A stretch of DNA of 7,181 bases, taken from the NCBI GenBank assembly GCA_034189325.1, contig JAXHUM010000030.1, forward strand, positions 1-7,181, written 5' to 3'. Below the pieces are notes generated by a model that did no database searches, had not been told where the DNA came from, and saw nothing but the letters and a program-made list of their open reading frames with translations. The first letter of the stretch is position 1. Each line of letters begins with the position of its first letter. Position numbers and translations under genes: made by a program. Source of the stretch: JAXHUM01 sp034189325. GTDB taxonomy: Bacteria; Desulfobacterota; DSM-4660; Desulfatiglandales; Desulfatiglandaceae. This document shows positions 4,476 through 7,181 of the stretch, piece by piece.

Positions 4476-6953
4476 ATGTCTTCTCCAAACCATGAACTGC
4501 AACTCGCCAACGATTTTGTGCAGCACACCGGCAGCAATATTTTTCTGACAGGCAAGGCCGGCACAGGCAAGACAACCTTTCTCCATAATCTTCATAAGAA
4601 TACGGCAAAGCGCATGATTATCACCGCGCCGACAGGTGTGGCGGCCCTCAACGCCGGCGGCGTAACCCTCCATTCCTTTTTTCAGCTCCCCTTTGGCCCG
4701 TTTGTGCCGGGAAGCGAGACATACGAGCGCAGCAGGCAGCGCCGGTTTAGGTTCAGCAAAGAAAAAAAACGAATTATACAAAGCCTTGATCTGCTGGTGA
4801 TCGACGAAATAAGCATGGTAAGGGCCGATTTATTGGACGCGGTGGATGCAGTGCTGCGCCGTCATCGCCGCAATAATCAGCCATTCGGGGGGGTGCAGCT
4901 CCTCTTGATCGGGGACCTGTATCAGCTCTCTCCAGTGGCAAAAAAAGGGGAATGGGGCCTCCTGGAGCCCTATTATGAGTCGGTCTATTTTTTCAGCAGC
5001 AAGGCCCTTGCTCATTCGGACCTGCTGACCATTGAACTGAAGCATATCTATCGCCAGTCAGACGAAGATTTTATCAGGATCCTGAATCGTGTGCGTGATA
5101 ACCGGCTCGACAAGTCGACCATGGTGGAGCTGAACGGCCGCTATATCCAGGATTTCACCCCCGACGAAAATCAGGGCTACATTACTCTGAGCACCCACAA
5201 CCGCAGCGCCGAGTCCATCAACCAGACCAGACTTCACGCCCTGTCTAAAAAAGAACATATTTTTAAAGCTGAGATTACCGGGGACTTTCCCGAGCATATC
5301 TACCCTACCCTGTCCTTTCTTTTGCTGAAAGAGGGGGCTCAGGTGATGTTTGTGCGCAACGACCCATCCCCTGAAAAACTCTATTACAACGGCAAAATCG
5401 GCAGAATCACCAGGATCTCCACTGAAAATATGCGTGTTGTCTGCCCTGACGATAGACAGGAAATCGTGGTTGAACCGGTCATTTGGGAGAATATCAAATA
5501 CACACTGAATGAACAAACCAAGGAAATTGAAGAGGAGATCATCGGTCGATTCAAGCAATACCCCTTGAAACTCGCATGGGCCATCACCATCCACAAGAGT
5601 CAGGGGCTGACTTTTGAAAAGGCCGTTATCGATGCAAAGGCCGCCTTTGCCCATGGTCAGGTATATGTAGCCTTAAGCCGTTGCAAGACCCTGGAGGGTA
5701 TGGTGTTGAGCTCTCCGATTCCATTCCGGGGAATAGAAACGGACCAGGCAATCAGGCGCTTTGACGAAGATGCCCGCCAAAACCCGCCCTCTGAGGGCCT
5801 CCTTCAGGCGGCCAAAATCAGCTACCAGCAGCAATTACTGCTCGATTGTTTTGATTTTTCATTGTTGAAAAACCATTTCAATTATCTTGCCCGTCTTTTG
5901 CTTAGTAATGCCAGGGTGGTGCAGGTTTCAGGTGTTGATGATATCCGGCCATTAGAAGAAAAGGCCGCAAAAGATATTTTTGTGGTCAGTGAGAATTTTG
6001 AGCGGCAATTACGCTCGATCTTTCCCAATGCCGGCCTGCCCGAATCGGATCCCCTGATCCTGGAACGGATCACCAAGGCCTCGGCGTGGTTTCAGGAAAA
6101 GTTTGCTGAAATCTTTGAAGCATCAGTGCCGAAATGGCACATCGAGACGGACAACATTGAACTGGGCAAAAAAATCGGAAACGCCCTGAACAATTTTAAA
6201 AAAGAAATTTTTGTAAAAGCGGCTGGAGTAAAGTGTTGTGAAAAAGGATTTTCACTGTCGCGTTATCTACGGGCTGTTTCAGCCGCTGACATCGATTTCA
6301 GCCCTGAACAGGGGAAAAAGCCTCCGTCACCTACCTATACCGAATCGGACATCGCACACCCTGAGCTTTTCCAGACCCTGAAGAAATGGCGTTCCCACAA
6401 GGCCGGTGAAGAAGAGGTCGCCCATTATCAGGTTCTACATCAGAGGATATTGATCCAGATTGCCGTATCCCTGCCTGACAACATTGCTGATCTTGAGAGA
6501 ATAAAAGGGGTGGGCAAGAAAACCATCGAGAAATACGGCGCAGAGCTTGTTAAGCTTGTTTCGGACTACCGCGAAAAACAGGGAATCGACAAGGTCGTAT
6601 TGCCGGAGCCCAAGAAATGTGCAATGGAGAGTCCCCCGACAAAAGATGCGGATCCTCCTTCCAACACCAGGCAGACAAGCCTGGACATGTTCAATAACGG
6701 AATGGCAATTGCGCAGATCGCCCAGGAAAGAGGCCTGGTCCAATCTACCATTGAAGGGCATCTGGCCTTTTTTGTGGAAAAAGGCGAGCTGGACATCAGC
6801 AGGCTCCTTTCACCTGAAAAACAACAGGCCATTTTAAAGGAGCTTGCCGCGGATCATAATCCTTCCCTCAAAGAGGTAAAAGAGGCCCTGGGAGATGATT
6901 ACTCCTATGGAGAAATCAGAATGGTCCTGGCCTATCAGGGAAAGAAACCGTGA
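4476..6953 (+). CDS. Pif1-type superfamily 1 DNA helicase with HRDC and HTH_40-like C-terminus
   Basis: 825-residue ATP-dependent helicase. Helicase motifs in order: Walker A GKAGTGKTT (26-34); Ia 'TAPTGVAALNAGGVTLHSFF' (50-69); Walker B 'LLVIDEISM' (106-114); III 'LLIGDLYQLSPV' (143-154); 'HIYRQSDEDF' (190-199); V 'TIHKSQGLTFEKAVID' (371-386); VI 'VYVALSRCKTLEGM' (397-409, with the arginine finger region). The layout follows the Pif1/RecD-like 5'-to-3' group. Residues about 435-620 are a helical linker I cannot assign. Residues about 627-703 form an HRDC domain ('LERIKGVGKKTIEKYG'), a nucleic-acid-binding module shared with RecQ. Residues about 734-822 look like HTH_40 ('GMAIAQIAQERGLVQSTIEGHL'). 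It is soluble, with no signal peptide. AGGAG at 4467-4471 is only four bases before the ATG, somewhat tight. The likely role is unwinding in replication or repair, perhaps of G-quadruplex or fork structures as for Pif1; substrate is inferred. It shows no obvious link to the flanking genes. Confidence 0.9.
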   Translation: MSSPNHELQLANDFVQHTGSNIFLTGKAGTGKTTFLHNLHKNTAKRMIITAPTGVAALNAGGVTLHSFFQLPFGPFVPGSETYERSRQRRFRFSKEKKRIIQSLDLLVIDEISMVRADLLDAVDAVLRRHRRNNQPFGGVQLLLIGDLYQLSPVAKKGEWGLLEPYYESVYFFSSKALAHSDLLTIELKHIYRQSDEDFIRILNRVRDNRLDKSTMVELNGRYIQDFTPDENQGYITLSTHNRSAESINQTRLHALSKKEHIFKAEITGDFPEHIYPTLSFLLLKEGAQVMFVRNDPSPEKLYYNGKIGRITRISTENMRVVCPDDRQEIVVEPVIWENIKYTLNEQTKEIEEEIIGRFKQYPLKLAWAITIHKSQGLTFEKAVIDAKAAFAHGQVYVALSRCKTLEGMVLSSPIPFRGIETDQAIRRFDEDARQNPPSEGLLQAAKISYQQQLLLDCFDFSLLKNHFNYLARLLLSNARVVQVSGVDDIRPLEEKAAKDIFVVSENFERQLRSIFPNAGLPESDPLILERITKASAWFQEKFAEIFEASVPKWHIETDNIELGKKIGNALNNFKKEIFVKAAGVKCCEKGFSLSRYLRAVSAADIDFSPEQGKKPPSPTYTESDIAHPELFQTLKKWRSHKAGEEEVAHYQVLHQRILIQIAVSLPDNIADLERIKGVGKKTIEKYGAELVKLVSDYREKQGIDKVVLPEPKKCAMESPPTKDADPPSNTRQTSLDMFNNGMAIAQIAQERGLVQSTIEGHLAFFVEKGELDISRLLSPEKQQAILKELAADHNPSLKEVKEALGDDYSYGEIRMVLAYQGKKP

Positions 6954-6995
6954 ATCCTATTCCTTGAGGCTCATGAAGCCGGGAACCCAAACCAT

Positions 6996-7000
6996 GGAGG
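6996..7000 (+). promoter_or_regulatory. Ribosome binding site selecting a TTG start for copA
   Basis: GGAGG six bases before the TTG at 7007 is the only good ribosome binding site near the HMA-domain frame and decides between the two in-frame TTG codons (7001 and 7007). Confidence 0.65.
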
Positions 7001-7006
7001 TTGCAA

Positions 7007-7181
7007 TTGAAAGTCACATTGAATGTTCACGGTATGACCTGCGCGGCCTGTGTCCGCCGTGTGGAGCAGGGGCTTGCGGAACTCGAGGGGGTATCGGAAG
7101 CAGCGGTGAATTTGGCCACGGAAAAGGCCACAATTGAATACGATCCCTCAAAAATCGCGGTTCAGGACTTAAGCTCCAAGG
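7007..7181 (+). CDS. copA: CopA-type Cu(I)-translocating P-type ATPase, N-terminal part
   Basis: The 5' end of a gene running off the window; 58 codons are visible. The translation opens 'MKVTLNVHGMTCAACVRRV', then 'EGVSEAAVNLATEKATIEYD', which is the first HMA metal-binding domain of Cu(I) P1B-type ATPases: the GMTCAAC motif with the CxxC pair (residues 12 and 15) and the arginine-rich helix after it. These proteins pump Cu(I) out of the cytoplasm. The start is inferred as TTG at 7007, because GGAGG at 6996-7000 stands six bases upstream; the in-frame TTG at 7001 abuts that site, no in-frame ATG precedes the domain, and a stop lies at 6974. The ATG at 6994 is in another frame. The catalytic DKTGT and membrane segments are beyond the window, so a multi-HMA protein other than CopA is possible but less likely. 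It starts 53 bases after the helicase stop and could be co-transcribed with it. Confidence 0.85.
   Translation, partial: MKVTLNVHGMTCAACVRRVEQGLAELEGVSEAAVNLATEKATIEYDPSKIAVQDLSSK

Noticed and set aside
5058..5654. 198-codon minus-strand frame inside the helicase gene
   Set aside because: It is antisense to conserved helicase motifs V and VI region and has no family resemblance, so it is a shadow of the helicase coding bias.
6954..7006. Possible terminator between helicase and copA
   Set aside because: Only a 4-bp stem (GGCT with AGCC) is visible and no T-run follows.

Overview
The window is a compact, entirely plus-strand bacterial segment of mixed GC content. It carries seven coding features, two of them cut by the window edges, plus one gene remnant. 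The combination of a minimal SufCB-type Fe-S cluster assembly pair, a NirB/rubredoxin-reductase-like NADH oxidoreductase and copper-handling genes suggests an anaerobic bacterium, plausibly a sulfate-reducing or syntrophic Desulfobacterota (Deltaproteobacteria). That placement is an inference from gene content and protein style, not from a marker gene.

Layout: 1-177 is the 3' end of a small heavy-metal-associated (HMA) copper-chaperone-like protein. 178-660 is a 483-base gap with a hairpin and a candidate promoter next to an inverted repeat. 661-1830 encodes an FAD/NAD(H) oxidoreductase. 1831-2148 is a gap holding a perfect 12-bp palindrome. 2149-2913 and 2892-4118 are overlapping sufC-like and sufB/D-like genes, matching the two-gene SMS (SUF-like minimal) architecture with no cysteine desulfurase. 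4119-4475 is a gap carrying a decayed piece of a DUF1016/YhcG-family (PDDEXK nuclease) gene and a weak terminator-like structure. 4476-6953 encodes a large Pif1-type superfamily 1 helicase with C-terminal HRDC and HTH_40-like domains. 7007 to the window end is the start of a CopA-type Cu(I) P-type ATPase, apparently using a TTG start.

How the genes could work together: the SufC-like ATPase and SufB/D-like scaffold should form one Fe-S assembly complex, since their genes overlap by 22 bases. The oxidoreductase upstream may supply electrons to an Fe-S or rubredoxin-type partner, but the 318-base gap leaves co-transcription open. Genes for copper binding and copper export bracket the block, and copper is known to poison exposed Fe-S clusters, so a shared stress theme is reasonable though unproven. 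The helicase looks like an unrelated DNA-maintenance gene. I see no tRNA, rRNA, CRISPR array, complete insertion sequence or origin. No wholly new system is evident; the most distinctive items are the copper/Fe-S gene arrangement, the nuclease remnant and the intergenic palindromes.
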